Below, piece after piece: positions 18,883 to 26,347 of a DNA stretch of 46,097 nt; the stretch's first letter is position 1, and each line of letters starts with the position of its first letter. Under the pieces are notes generated by a model that was not told where the DNA came from, made no database searches, and was given only the letters and a program-made list of their open reading frames with translations. This DNA comes from an uncultured Planctomycetaceae bacterium (GTDB taxonomy: Bacteria; Planctomycetota; Planctomycetia; Planctomycetales; Planctomycetaceae). The position numbers and the translations under genes are program-made. The DNA lies in the NCBI GenBank assembly GCA_913031625.1, contig CAJWGB010000015.1, positions 1 through 46,097 on the forward strand, in the 5' to 3' direction.

Positions 18883-20307
18883 ATGTCCGAATCCCCACCG
18901 CTGTTCCGCCTCACAGTCCTCACTCTGCTGCTGCCAGTCCCAGCGATTTCTAACGAGCTGACTCAGACTGCGGCCCGTGAGCAGCTAATTCGGGTGGTCG
19001 ACTTTTACAGAACGAAGGTGGGATATGAAGGAGCCTATCTCTGGAAATACTCCGCCGATCTCACGCATCAGGAGGGCGAAGGAATCGCCACTCGCACCAG
19101 CGGATGGACTCAGCCACCCGGTGCTCCGACGGTGGGCGAAGCCTACCTTGAGGCATGGCGTCTGTCAGGAGAACAGGTATGCCTGGACGCCGCAGTCGAA
19201 GTTGCACATGCGTTGATTCGTTCACAGCTCAAGTCCGGTGGCTGGAGTTCACACTTTGACCTTGGTCCGAAAGGACGGTCCTACGCTTATCGTATGCTGG
19301 GAGATAAAGCAGGGAGAAATAACCGGACAACGTTTGACGACAACAAGAGCCAATCCGCTCTGATGCTGATCATGCATGTCGACGAGGAGCTGGAATTCAA
19401 GGACGCAAAAATCCATGAGGCCGTTGGTTATGCGCTCCAGCAAATGCTGGCAGCGCAGTATCCCAATGGAGCCTGGCCGCAACAGTATTCGGAGCCGCCG
19501 GACCCCGGTCAGTTTCCTGTGCTGAAAGCCTCTTACCCCGACAACTGGTCCCGAGAATGGCCAAAGCCGCGGTACACAGAATTCTATACCCTGAACGACA
19601 ACAACATGTCCCATATCGTGGACATGTTGTTTGAAGCGGAACGCATTTACGATCGGAAAGACTGCCGCGACGCTGCCATCCGCACGGGAGAATTCTTTCT
19701 GATGGCACAGATGCCTGAGCCACAGCCAGGATGGGCTCAGCAGTACGATCGCAACATGCACCCGGCATGGGCTCGAAAGTTTGAGCCAGCCGCCGTGACG
19801 GGAGGCGAATCGCAGGCCGTCATGAGAACTCTGCTCAGGCTCTATCAGTTTACGGCGGACAGGCGATTTGCTGATGCTGTCCCTCCGGCAATTGCGTATT
19901 ACCAGAAATCACAGCTGGAAGACGGCAAACTGGCAAGATTCTATGAGCTGAAGACGAATCGTCCGCTGTTCTTTACGAAGGACTATCAGCTGACGTACAG
20001 CGATGCAGACATGCCGACTCACTATAGTTTTAAAGTTGGCAGTCGGCTGGACTCCATTGAACAGGAATGGAAACGATTGAATTCGCTGGCTGCCGATGAC
20101 CTTCTGCCAAAGCACACGTTCTCATCAAAGCTGAAACGGAGCAGGAAGATTCAGGAGCGAGCAGAAGAGGTGGTGAATCAGCTCGACAGTCGGGGAGCAT
20201 GGGTGGAAACCGGGAAAATGCGGCATACTGACTCAGTAAAACTCATCGACATGAACACCTACACCCGTAACCTCAAAATTCTGGCCGCATGGGCCGGCGC
20301 GAAATGA
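18883..20307 (+). CDS. Secreted pectate-lyase-like protein (PL10-like)
   Basis: A 474-residue protein. I use the ATG at 18883 because AGGAAG sits six bases before it and a signal peptide follows (about residues 1-24); a TTG five codons earlier would spoil this. Motifs typical of PL10 pectate lyases include TTFDDNKSQSALMLIM, QYPNGAWPQQYSE and TLNDNNMSHIVDMLFEA. The fold is expected to be an alpha/alpha toroid, which cleaves polygalacturonate by beta-elimination with calcium. Activity on pectin itself is not certain, since planctomycete members may act on other uronic-acid polymers. The gene runs into the next one with a four-base ATGA overlap. Confidence 0.83.
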   Translation: MSESPPLFRLTVLTLLLPVPAISNELTQTAAREQLIRVVDFYRTKVGYEGAYLWKYSADLTHQEGEGIATRTSGWTQPPGAPTVGEAYLEAWRLSGEQVCLDAAVEVAHALIRSQLKSGGWSSHFDLGPKGRSYAYRMLGDKAGRNNRTTFDDNKSQSALMLIMHVDEELEFKDAKIHEAVGYALQQMLAAQYPNGAWPQQYSEPPDPGQFPVLKASYPDNWSREWPKPRYTEFYTLNDNNMSHIVDMLFEAERIYDRKDCRDAAIRTGEFFLMAQMPEPQPGWAQQYDRNMHPAWARKFEPAAVTGGESQAVMRTLLRLYQFTADRRFADAVPPAIAYYQKSQLEDGKLARFYELKTNRPLFFTKDYQLTYSDADMPTHYSFKVGSRLDSIEQEWKRLNSLAADDLLPKHTFSSKLKRSRKIQERAEEVVNQLDSRGAWVETGKMRHTDSVKLIDMNTYTRNLKILAAWAGAK

Positions 20308-22439
20308 ATCAATTGAGCACACAGCAGACCACATCAGGCCCGACACCACTCGAAGTGTTCCGACGCAATCTCCGCATCGCCCTGGTTCTGTTGCTGGCCG
20401 GAGGTGTGGTGGCAATCATCAGCCTGCTGTTTCTTGATCGGTTTCCGGCTGGCAGATGGGTCGCCTTAGCAGGCACCGTTGTGTCGGTTTCCAGCATCGT
20501 ACTTATGAGAGCGCCTCTTCCGGAACGTCGTTCCGAGTCCGGGGAAGCGCTCGATCTGGAACGGGCTGAACTGGAGCAGATCCGAAAAGACCTTGACGCA
20601 TGGCAGGTCGAACAGCAGCAGGCCTTCCAAACTCAGTCCGACAGAATCGAAGAGAAGAGCCGGGACCTGCTGGAACGATCATCACGCCTGCAGGAATTCA
20701 TGGAATATCCCGTTGCAGAGCAGAAGCCGACGGGCGATCCGGTGCAGCTCTCGGAACAGGATCGTGAAGTCAATCGGCTGCTGGAAGAGGAAGCCGAACG
20801 AGTCTACGAACAGATTCGCAGTCATGCGTACACGGACGATCAGGGTGTGGACATTGATAAGATCCGCAACGAGGCTCTGGATCTGATAAGTCGTGTGGCT
20901 GCGGTCTACGCCCCGGACAGTAAAAACCCCATCCTGGAAACCAGTGTTGAACAACTGGCTCGTGCCGTCAGCCGCATCTGCCTCCACACGCTCGTACTCC
21001 TGGAACAGCTGCCTCTGGACGTCCAGAAATACACAATCAGTGAACTCCATACCTGGATTGGTAATGCTGTCAGGACATATGGAGCATACAAACAGGTCGC
21101 TCCGTGGCTGAAGCACCTGAGCCGCACGGCCTATGTCGGCCGTTTCGTAGCAGGCGCCAGTCCGGTCACTCTGGGCGCATGGTGGCTCGCAACAGAAATC
21201 GGTCGTCGAGGTGCGGCCAGGGTCGTCGAAAATGTTGTTGACCGGCAGGCAGTCGGTCTCCTGCATGACGTGGTCACGGTCCTGGGAACGGAGATCGCAA
21301 ATATCTACGGGACCGGCTACCGTCAGCGTGACGCGGCGTGGGTTTATGGCAGCGAACTTGCGGAACTGCTCAGTACGTTTCCCGTCTCACGTGACTCTCT
21401 GAGTGAAGGACTGAAAGAAGTTTCCGGGTTGCCTCTTCGGAATGAGTACGACCGTATCTACCTCTACCGATGTCTCGCCGGACATCACGGTTCTTCTCTG
21501 ACATTGACCGACCCGGCAATTCTGACACGCGAAGAACGAGAAGATATTGCGGCGAGACTGGAGACGTTTTTTCGAGACTACATCTTTGGCGCGACTGAGG
21601 AGACGCAGACCGAATGGCAGACTGGCGTTGAAGAACGACTCGATCTACGACTGAAACTCACGGACTCGGCTGTCGAAACTTCACCGAACGCAATCGAAAA
21701 TGCAGTTCAGTCCGTGCACTCATTTCTGACATCGATTGTCATGGTCGAGCCTGGGGTTTCAGCAAAGCTGCTGGAATCGTCTGAATTGATCAGCCTGATA
21801 CCGCTGGAGAATCGTTCAGCGTTATTTGAGGAACTTCCGTCTGAGCTCGCCGAGTTTGAGCCGCCTCACCTTGACCCGTCGTCCGAAACTGCTGATACGT
21901 TTGTGAAGTCTCTGATGTCCACGGCAGTTGAATCCGGTCAACTGGAGCCCCATGCGGAGCAACTCCTCATCGAAACTGCCTGCTATTTTCGCCGCACGCG
22001 CGAGGAAGCGCAACAACTGCTGGCGACGTGCTTTCGCAACGAGTTGCTGCACCGCACATCAGAAGACGTTGAACTTCCCGGTGAACTGTCGCTGCTGTCC
22101 TCGATCCTTCAGCAGGCTGACGTATCTGAAACGCTCGTGGCAACATATCGGGACGTTTCGTGGGACAACCGGAGCGATGACGATCTGCTGTTTGTGGTTT
22201 ATACCGGAGCGTCAGGCAATCGTGCCGTGCTGTTGAAGGCAAGCGCAACTGAACCACTGTGGACTTCTGACGACAGTGTGACGGTGGAACGACTCAAGGG
22301 AGTATTCCTCGACGATTGCCTGATTCGGGGTGGCCAGTGGAATGTGAGTTCCTCATCCTCCCTCAAACTCGAGGGCACCATTCGGGGGGGGGGCTACAGT
22401 CGCTATTTCGAACCGGTGACTGCGCTGGGCGCCGTGTAG
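20304..22439 (+). CDS. Unrecognised membrane protein with coiled coil, coupled to the pectate-lyase-like gene
   Basis: A 711-residue protein from the ATG at 20304, whose first bases overlap the preceding stop (ATGA); an ATG at 20289 would add five residues. I do not recognise a family. Visible parts: two N-terminal membrane segments (about 23-44 and 51-69), a Glu/Gln/Arg-rich coiled coil (about 76-125), then a long, mostly helical soluble region of about 500 residues with a weakly hydrophobic patch near 280-300, and a beta-rich end. The topology suggests both termini in the cytoplasm. A run of ten Gs (22384-22393) lies 15 codons before the stop, where a slip would change only the tail. Coupling to a secreted lyase gene hints at a shared expression unit, not at function. 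Confidence 0.85.
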   Translation: MNQLSTQQTTSGPTPLEVFRRNLRIALVLLLAGGVVAIISLLFLDRFPAGRWVALAGTVVSVSSIVLMRAPLPERRSESGEALDLERAELEQIRKDLDAWQVEQQQAFQTQSDRIEEKSRDLLERSSRLQEFMEYPVAEQKPTGDPVQLSEQDREVNRLLEEEAERVYEQIRSHAYTDDQGVDIDKIRNEALDLISRVAAVYAPDSKNPILETSVEQLARAVSRICLHTLVLLEQLPLDVQKYTISELHTWIGNAVRTYGAYKQVAPWLKHLSRTAYVGRFVAGASPVTLGAWWLATEIGRRGAARVVENVVDRQAVGLLHDVVTVLGTEIANIYGTGYRQRDAAWVYGSELAELLSTFPVSRDSLSEGLKEVSGLPLRNEYDRIYLYRCLAGHHGSSLTLTDPAILTREEREDIAARLETFFRDYIFGATEETQTEWQTGVEERLDLRLKLTDSAVETSPNAIENAVQSVHSFLTSIVMVEPGVSAKLLESSELISLIPLENRSALFEELPSELAEFEPPHLDPSSETADTFVKSLMSTAVESGQLEPHAEQLLIETACYFRRTREEAQQLLATCFRNELLHRTSEDVELPGELSLLSSILQQADVSETLVATYRDVSWDNRSDDDLLFVVYTGASGNRAVLLKASATEPLWTSDDSVTVERLKGVFLDDCLIRGGQWNVSSSSSLKLEGTIRGGGYSRYFEPVTALGAV

Positions 22440-22648
22440 TTGAGAACTGCGTTCTCTGTAGCCACCTTTCCCATAGTTTCACTTGCCGGCAATCCGCCCG
22501 CACACGGTCCGGGTTCTGAGATACCGGGCGTCAGGCCGGATTCAGCTCAAATTGCAGTGATTTGCGGCCGATTTAAGGGCCGAAGGCCGATTCGTGGCCG
22601 CCAGCACGCGGTTTCCGCGGGAACTGAGAAGATGGCGGAAAACGCGGT

Positions 22649-22677
22649 TTGACGAGCCTGCAGCGGAGCGGTATTCT
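22649..22677 (+). promoter_or_regulatory. Promoter of rpsB-tsf
   Basis: TTGACG (22649-22654), a 17-base spacer, and TATTCT (22672-22677) match sigma-70 consensus 5 of 6 and 4 of 6 at ideal spacing. Transcription would begin near 22684, giving a leader of about 280 bases before rpsB. Confidence 0.7.
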
Positions 22678-22690
22678 GCCCCGCTTCATG

Positions 22691-22871
22691 GACCTTCAAG
22701 GGAAGGTCAACGGGGTCAGTTCACCCCCCGAAAACTGGTGACGTGCGATTGCTGGAGGATACCGAACGGAGGCCCTTAGGGGATTAGATACGGCAGCCGG
22801 CCTGAGGCGATTAGCCTAAGGCAACGAAGCTGAAGTTCTTAACAAAACCCAACGAGGCTGAAGTCTAACAC
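22691..22871 (+). promoter_or_regulatory. Structured rpsB leader, possible cis-regulatory RNA
   Basis: Within the long leader there are successive stems: GACCTTC/GAAGGTC (22691-22708, AAGG loop), GGGGT/ACCCC (22712-22727), and CCTGAGGC/GCCTAAGG (22801-22821, one mismatch). These are followed by a near-direct repeat, CAACGAAGCTGAAGTTCTTA then CAACGAGGCTGAAGTCTAAC, in 22821-22871. Long leaders of ribosomal protein operons often bind the encoded protein for feedback control; here S2 would be the candidate. This is inference from structure and position. Confidence 0.5.
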
Positions 22872-22963
22872 AACCAGCACTCACACAATTGTTCTGTTCG
22901 AGTCTGACCTTCAACAAACAGACTCGAAACGGCTGCGAAGCAGCTGAACACAGGAGATCGGCA

Positions 22964-23710
22964 ATGGCTGAGATTGTTGTGAAAGAGATTCTGGACGCGG
23001 GCGTGCACTACGGGCACAAAGCCAGTCGCTGGAATCCAAAGATGCGTCCTTACATTTATGGACGCCGAAACCAGATCCACATTATTGACATCAAAGAGAC
23101 GATTCGCGGACTGATTCGCGCGAAGAAGTATCTGATGCGTGTCGCCGCTCATGGCAGCCTCATTTTGTTCGTAGGAACAAAGCGTCAGGCTGCTGCCTCC
23201 CTTGAAGAACTGGCCACCGAATGTGGAATGCCGTTCTGCACGGAGCGATGGCTGGGTGGAACTCTGACAAACTTCCGAACTGTTCGCAGTCGTCTGAAGC
23301 GACTGGAAGAACTCGAAGAACTGCGTGATTCCGGTGAGCTCGCTCAGTACAGCAAGAAGATGCAGTCCACTCTGCTTCGCGAGTATCGCAAGATCTATCG
23401 GAACCTGAACGGGATTCGACACATGAACCGCCTGCCTGAGTGTCTGGTGGTTGTTGACCCCAACAAGGAAAAGAACGCCGTTCACGAAGCTCACCTGCTG
23501 GGCATCAAAGTTGTGGCCCTGATCGATACGGATTCTGATCCGGATTCTGTCGACCTGCCAATTCCAGGGAACGACGACAGCCTGCGATCCATCAAGCTGG
23601 TTGCTCAGCACCTGTGTGATGCCATCAAGCAGGGTAAGTCGCTGCGTAAGGAAGAGCCACGCAAAGAAGAACCGGGCGAAGAGCCAAAAGCGGTTCCAAA
23701 CATCAACTAG
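22964..23710 (+). CDS. rpsB: Small ribosomal subunit protein S2 (uS2)
   Basis: A 248-residue protein from the ATG at 22964, with AGGAG at the correct spacing. The S2 family pattern is clear: [61 protein letters not shown] and [27 protein letters not shown]. The end is a charged, Lys/Glu-rich tail ([12 protein letters not shown]), common in S2. The protein joins the small ribosomal subunit near the mRNA exit region. It is followed 164 bases later by tsf, the usual partner. Confidence 0.98.
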   Translation: MAEIVVKEILDAGVHYGHKASRWNPKMRPYIYGRRNQIHIIDIKETIRGLIRAKKYLMRVAAHGSLILFVGTKRQAAASLEELATECGMPFCTERWLGGTLTNFRTVRSRLKRLEELEELRDSGELAQYSKKMQSTLLREYRKIYRNLNGIRHMNRLPECLVVVDPNKEKNAVHEAHLLGIKVVALIDTDSDPDSVDLPIPGNDDSLRSIKLVAQHLCDAIKQGKSLRKEEPRKEEPGEEPKAVPNIN

Positions 23711-23753
23711 TTGACTGAGTCGCGCAGCGTCGCGATTCGATCGAAGTATGGGA

Positions 23754-23836
23754 ACCTGTTGAGTCGTTCTGTGTCTGAGCGGCTTAACAGGTCATGCATC
23801 ACCTTTTTATACATGTTGAGTTCACTGGAGAACTCA
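23754..23836 (+). promoter_or_regulatory. rpsB-tsf intercistronic hairpins
   Basis: Two stems lie in the 164-base gap: ACCTGTT (23754-23760) with AACAGGT (23786-23792), and TGAGTTC (23817-23823) with GAACTCA (23830-23836). Neither is followed by a T tract, so they may tune read-through, processing or translation of tsf rather than end transcription. Confidence 0.45.
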
Positions 23837-23874
23837 GTCAGGTCCACAGGACCAAATATCTCGGGAGAGTAATA

Positions 23875-24711
23875 ATGCCAGACGTAACTGCTGCAGACGT
23901 GAAAGCACTGCGTGAACGCACTGACCTGCCCATGATGGAGTGCAAGCGCGCACTCGTGGAAGCAGACGGCGATGCCGACAAGGCCGTCGAGATCCTGAAG
24001 AAACAGTTCAAGAAGATTCAGGACAAACGATCCGAAAACGCAACTGAAGAAGGTCGTATCTTCATCGCCATCACCGAAGATCGGTCGGAAGCTGCCATGA
24101 TCGAGATTCAGTGCGAATCCGCCCCGGTTGCCACCGGCGAAGCACTGGAAGCACTTGGAACAGCGGCCGTCAATCAGCTGTTGAATGGCCCAGGAGCCGA
24201 TTCACCAGAAGCACTGATGTCACAGACACCGGAAGGTTCCAGCCAGTCACTGCAGGATCTGTATGAAGACTTCGTCAACAAGATTCGTGAGAAGACTGTT
24301 GTCGTTCGTATCGATCGTGTTGCTGGCCCTGCCGGCGGTTATGTCCACCACGACTTCAAGACAGGTGTCGTGTTTCAGGCAAAGGGTGAAGCAAAGAACC
24401 CGGAGATTCTTCGCGATGTCGCAATGCACATTGCCGCTCTGAAGCCCGTCTGCTGCCATGCCGAAGAGCTGGATGCTGCGATTGTGGAAGCAGAACGCAA
24501 CACGCACTCCGAGGCAGCCCGTGCCAGTGGTAAGCCGGAACAGATCATCGACAAGATTGTTGATGGCCAGATGAAGAAGTTCTTTGCAGAAAAAGGTGTG
24601 TTGCTGTATCAGCCATTTGCAAAGGACGACAAGAAGTCAGTCCAACAGGTCCTGACTGAAAACAATCTCGAAGCTGTTGGCTTCAATCGCTGGAAAGTGG
24701 GCATTGCCTGA
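23875..24711 (+). CDS. tsf: Translation elongation factor Ts
   Basis: A 278-residue protein from the ATG at 23875, preceded by GGGAGAG. The N-terminal domain has the conserved VKALRERTDLPMMECKRAL and DADKAVEILKK; the core carries the two-subdomain dimerisation region; and the end has VLLYQPFAKDDKKSVQQVL. EF-Ts exchanges GDP for GTP on EF-Tu in the cytoplasm. An upstream in-frame start at 23794 would add 27 poorly conserved residues and is not used. It ends before a strong intrinsic terminator. Confidence 0.98.
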   Translation: MPDVTAADVKALRERTDLPMMECKRALVEADGDADKAVEILKKQFKKIQDKRSENATEEGRIFIAITEDRSEAAMIEIQCESAPVATGEALEALGTAAVNQLLNGPGADSPEALMSQTPEGSSQSLQDLYEDFVNKIREKTVVVRIDRVAGPAGGYVHHDFKTGVVFQAKGEAKNPEILRDVAMHIAALKPVCCHAEELDAAIVEAERNTHSEAARASGKPEQIIDKIVDGQMKKFFAEKGVLLYQPFAKDDKKSVQQVLTENNLEAVGFNRWKVGIA

Positions 24712-24736
24712 TTTCGAGCCAGTATGAGAATCTCAG

Positions 24737-24766
24737 AGACAGACTGTTCGCAGTCTGTCTTTTTTT
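24737..24766 (+). terminator. Intrinsic terminator of rpsB-tsf
   Basis: A perfect 10-bp stem AGACAGACTG/CAGTCTGTCT with a TTCG tetraloop is followed by an uninterrupted run of seven Ts ending at 24766. It lies 25 bases after the tsf stop. Confidence 0.95.
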
Positions 24767-24770
24767 GCGC

Positions 24771-24800
24771 TGTAGCCGCGCTCTATGAGCCCGCAACTCG
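24771..24800. repeat. Dispersed repeat, GCCGCGCTCT type
   Basis: TGTAGCCGCGCTCTATGAGC and the following CCG share an 18-base core with one mismatch with 45833-45850. Both copies sit in gaps between convergent genes. A related reverse-oriented element lies at 32045-32074. Confidence 0.55.
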
Positions 24801-24930
24801 CTTCGTCATTCAAGGGATTTCCTGCGATCTCATATAAGTGAGCTGGCCGCGTTTTTGCCCCGAGGCCTCACTGGGTCGTCATCGACTTTCGCTACGAAAG
24901 AGCGGCGACATTGAACATGGCAACGGCCCA

Positions 24931-26148
24931 TCACCTGTTCACGAGAATCAGTCGACGCATATTTCGTCCCGAGGCGTTGGATTCGCCCTGGGCCAACGCT
25001 GGCAAAATGACACCATCAATCACAGCCAGTGAGATGATGTGTTTCTTATGCGATCGGTCTGAATAAACGCTCCAGCTGCCGGCCCCTATCTCGTCCACCT
25101 TCTTCTGCAGGAACTGGTCGTAGCTTGAGTAAACGTCTGTGCTGAAGCAGCAGGGGTCCGAGTAATTCAGGACCTGTACCTGCCGTCTGTTACTCCCGAT
25201 CGCACCAAGCGCAAAGATCTCCAGCCAACTGGCGACGCCGACTGCTTTGTCGGTGATGCCATCGCCGTCGCCGTCTGCTTCTCCGTAGAGTGGCTCGTAG
25301 AACTGCTCACTGTCACCCCATGACCCTGGGGACAGCTTTCGTGCATAAAGTGGCATTGCCCCGGCGACCGGGAAACTGGTGCGAATGCGTGGATCAATTG
25401 CCGCGCAAAAATGAGTGGCCCAGCCGCCGCCGGACAGACCAATCATCGTCACATCCTGAGCTACCTTCGTCACTGCATAGAAGGAGTTAATCGTTTGAAC
25501 GACCGGTTCCACAAACAGTCGAAACACGGTGCCGTCCGCCAGGTGCGGAGTCAGCACGCGGAACATGTCATCATGTCTGGGCCCAAACGAAACGACTTCG
25601 CCGCTTGGGATTTTTGCCGTATTGTGCTGGTTCCAGCCAATGAGCGGCATGTCGACCATTGCCACCTGAAACCCCGCCCTGAGCAGAGCATTCGCAGAAT
25701 CATTGACTCCTTCACCGATGGGCCCCGGACGACGATGACCGGAATGAATGATCACGAGGCGGCGGCTGTTTGTGTTAACAGCCTTCGGCTGCAACAAATA
25801 GCACGTGGCATGAAACTCGAACGGAGCGACATCAATACTGAGCCGTTCGACAGAGCGGGCCGGTTCGGAGTCGATCCCCTTCAGGTCGTTTTCGAAGATC
25901 TCGGCCGCAACCGCTTCACGTTTCGGAAGCGCTGTGACCGGCAATCCATCGGGCCAGAGATAGCGAATCAGTTTTTCGCGTCGGGCTTCGGCCTCTTTTT
26001 CGGACGCAAATCGGATCAGCCCTGAAGGATCGTATTCTGCCAGCTTTTGACCGGGGGTTTCCTGAGCAGACAGATTCGCAGTCGTACCGATCAACAGCAG
26101 AGGGAGCAACAGCAGAGGGAGCAACAGCAGAGGGAGCAACAGCCGCAT
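24931..26148 (-). CDS. Secreted alpha/beta hydrolase
   Basis: A 405-residue protein. The first 28 residues form a very leucine-rich signal peptide (MRLLLPLLLLPLLLLPLLLIG) generated by a DNA tandem repeat. The catalytic core has LVIIHSGHRRPG near 131-142, MIGLSGGGW with nucleophile Ser239, and SHKKH near the C terminus as the likely histidine. It resembles dienelactone-hydrolase/acetylxylan-esterase-like proteins of planctomycetes. An inserted acidic loop, EADGDGDGITD, looks like a calcium-binding DxDxDG site. It is downstream of jetC on the same strand but 199 bases away and exported, so it is unlikely to be part of that system. A GGAG lies about 9 bases before the start. Confidence 0.83.
   Translation of the reverse strand: MRLLLPLLLLPLLLLPLLLIGTTANLSAQETPGQKLAEYDPSGLIRFASEKEAEARREKLIRYLWPDGLPVTALPKREAVAAEIFENDLKGIDSEPARSVERLSIDVAPFEFHATCYLLQPKAVNTNSRRLVIIHSGHRRPGPIGEGVNDSANALLRAGFQVAMVDMPLIGWNQHNTAKIPSGEVVSFGPRHDDMFRVLTPHLADGTVFRLFVEPVVQTINSFYAVTKVAQDVTMIGLSGGGWATHFCAAIDPRIRTSFPVAGAMPLYARKLSPGSWGDSEQFYEPLYGEADGDGDGITDKAVGVASWLEIFALGAIGSNRRQVQVLNYSDPCCFSTDVYSSYDQFLQKKVDEIGAGSWSVYSDRSHKKHIISLAVIDGVILPALAQGESNASGRNMRRLILVNR
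26092..26142. repeat. 15-bp tandem repeat inside a signal-peptide coding region
   Basis: The unit CAACAGCAGAGGGAG occurs three times without change (26092-26106, 26107-26121, 26122-26136) and then six bases of a fourth. On the minus strand it encodes the repeated leucine/proline pentapeptide of the hydrolase signal peptide. Unit length is a multiple of three, so copy changes keep the frame and alter only the length of the hydrophobic core. Confidence 0.95.
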
Positions 26149-26347
26149 GAAAATTCTCCGGGAGTCCTGATCGATTCAGTGTACCTCCATGAGGACTACT
26201 GGCGAAATCCACTCGAGGGCTTTCGGCCGGAGTGCTTCAATCTTAGCGGAGCGGCGCGAGCCGTCCGGCCAGGCACGGTTACGAGGCGGCTGCCGATTCG
26301 CTCCATTCGAAACCGCAGCATCGTTTCTCCCGGTCAAAGACCCTGCG

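Larger units (their letters stand above)
22440..22963. other. Intergenic region holding the rpsB promoter and leader
   Basis: A gap of 524 bases. The first 200 contain GGCCGATT-rich low-order repeats (near 22564-22597) and no gene. The last 315 hold the promoter at 22649-22677 and the structured leader described separately. Confidence 0.7.

Noticed and set aside
22781-22791. 16S rRNA-like string GGATTAGATAC
   Set aside because: The match is 11 bases with no neighbouring rRNA sequence or structure, and it lies within the rpsB leader. It is a chance match.
26149-26347. A hidden jetD between jetC and the hydrolase gene
   Set aside because: The gap is only 199 bases and has no coding frame; the next protein has a signal peptide and an alpha/beta hydrolase serine motif, not a toprim domain.
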